Part shown: piece after piece, positions 13,057 through 13,436 of the stretch
Layout: each line of letters opens with the position of its first letter
Numbering within the stretch: the stretch's first letter is position 1
Origin: Desulfobacula sp.
Lineage (GTDB): Bacteria > Desulfobacterota > Desulfobacteria > Desulfobacterales > Desulfobacteraceae
DNA length: 13,436 nt
NCBI RefSeq assembly: GCF_021107415.1
Contig: NZ_JAIOSW010000283.1
Coordinates: 1-13,436 of the forward strand
Direction: 5' to 3'
Position numbers and translations under genes: made by a program
The notes under the pieces: generated by a model
Told to the model about the DNA's origin: nothing
Seen by the model: the letters and a program-made list of their open reading frames with translations, nothing else
Databases searched by the model: none

Positions 13057-13436
13057 TTATTCTCCTTCCTGATTGTTCTCTTCCTCTGGTGGTTCAAAAC
13101 CTTCAAGATCCATACCAAGTGAAAGATCCATGGTAGTGAGGACTTCCTTTATTTCATTTAAGGATTTTCGACCAAAATTTTTAGTTTTCAGCATTTCGCT
13201 GTCTGTTTTTTGAACCAATTGATAGATGGTATGGATTCTGGCGTTTTTCAAGCAATTGGAACTCCTGACAGATAATTCAAGCTCGTCTACCGATCTATAA
13301 ATATTCTCATTCAGACCAATATCTGAGTCACTTGAATTTTCATCAGCATGATCAGGCTCCAGATTCTCATCAAAATTAATAAATGGCATCATTTGCTCTT
13401 TAAGAATTTTTGCAGCATATGCAACAGAATCATCCG
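13057..13436 (-). CDS. rpoA: DNA-directed RNA polymerase alpha subunit, C-terminal part (5' end cut by window edge)
   Basis: The alpha subunit starts RNA polymerase assembly through its N-terminal domain and contacts UP elements and activators through its C-terminal domain. The frame is open to the window edge: the residues before Met at 13392 read [14 protein letters not shown], which is the end of the alpha N-terminal domain, so that Met is internal. The acidic linker ([21 protein letters not shown]) and the alpha-CTD follow: [52 protein letters not shown]. The Arg in [11 protein letters not shown] corresponds to Arg265 of E. coli, which binds DNA. The protein ends in an acidic EEENNQEGE tail. 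Only about 126 of the usual 330-340 residues are visible. It sits directly upstream of rplQ, the standard order of the alpha operon. Confidence 0.97.
   Translation of the reverse strand, partial: DDSVAYAAKILKEQMMPFINFDENLEPDHADENSSDSDIGLNENIYRSVDELELSVRSSNCLKNARIHTIYQLVQKTDSEMLKTKNFGRKSLNEIKEVLTTMDLSLGMDLEGFEPPEEENNQEGE

Noticed and set aside
13057..13392. A short stand-alone protein starting at Met 13392
   Set aside because: Upstream codons read [14 protein letters not shown], the end of the alpha N-terminal domain, so this is the 3' part of rpoA.
1..13436. CRISPR arrays, tRNA genes, insertion sequences, toxin-antitoxin pairs or defence systems
   Set aside because: I saw no regularly spaced repeats, cloverleaf-like segments with CCA ends, transposase motifs or terminal inverted repeats, and no gene pair of the usual toxin-antitoxin build.

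Overview
This window looks like chromosomal DNA of a strictly anaerobic, sulfate-reducer-like Desulfobacterota bacterium, close to the Desulfobacteraceae. The base composition is moderately AT-rich. The placement is inferred from gene content: a selenocysteine pathway gene (selA), a hemC gene followed by a fused cobA/hemD gene, and an ECF sigma/anti-sigma locus with secreted partners. No rRNA, tRNA, CRISPR array, transposase or integrase is visible. Both ends cut through genes: selA on the left and rpoA on the right.

Layout. (1) Positions 1-3399, plus strand: a tightly packed run of the selA 3' part, a TPR protein whose N-terminal domain looks like a degenerate GGDEF domain (4-nt ATGA overlap with selA), gmhA (sedoheptulose-7-phosphate isomerase), and a protein faintly like deoxyhypusine synthase that overlaps gmhA by 17 nt. 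(2) 3550-4146, minus strand: a lone poly-gamma-glutamate hydrolase family gene, followed by an AT-rich 352-bp spacer with a good sigma-70-type promoter. (3) 4499-8198, plus strand: a zinc-ribbon FmdB-type protein, hemC, cobA/hemD and moaA, which form one probable operon. HemC and CobA/HemD take porphobilinogen to uroporphyrinogen III and precorrin-2, the branch point for siroheme, cobalamin and (by the alternative pathway) heme. MoaA starts molybdenum cofactor synthesis. (4) 8334-10346, plus strand: a secreted His/Tyr/Arg-rich protein, an ECF sigma factor, a membrane-anchored zf-HC2 anti-sigma factor, and a secreted protein of unknown function. This is a self-contained envelope-signalling locus. 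(5) 10350-11399, minus strand: an AI-2E/PerM family membrane protein, whose convergent 3' end lies 3 nt from the preceding operon. (6) 11554-12600, plus strand: a diguanylate cyclase with an N-terminal GAF/DUF484-like sensor region. It ends at a perfect 13-bp hairpin that probably terminates transcription from both sides. (7) 12694-13436, minus strand: rplQ and the C-terminal part of rpoA, the end of the ribosomal alpha operon.

Most of the window is housekeeping or biosynthetic. The parts least explained by known biology are the deoxyhypusine-synthase-like protein coupled to gmhA, the degenerate GGDEF-TPR protein coupled to selA, and the ECF locus with two uncharacterised secreted proteins and a candidate autoregulatory promoter. 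I do not see a clearly new multi-gene defence or mobile system here.
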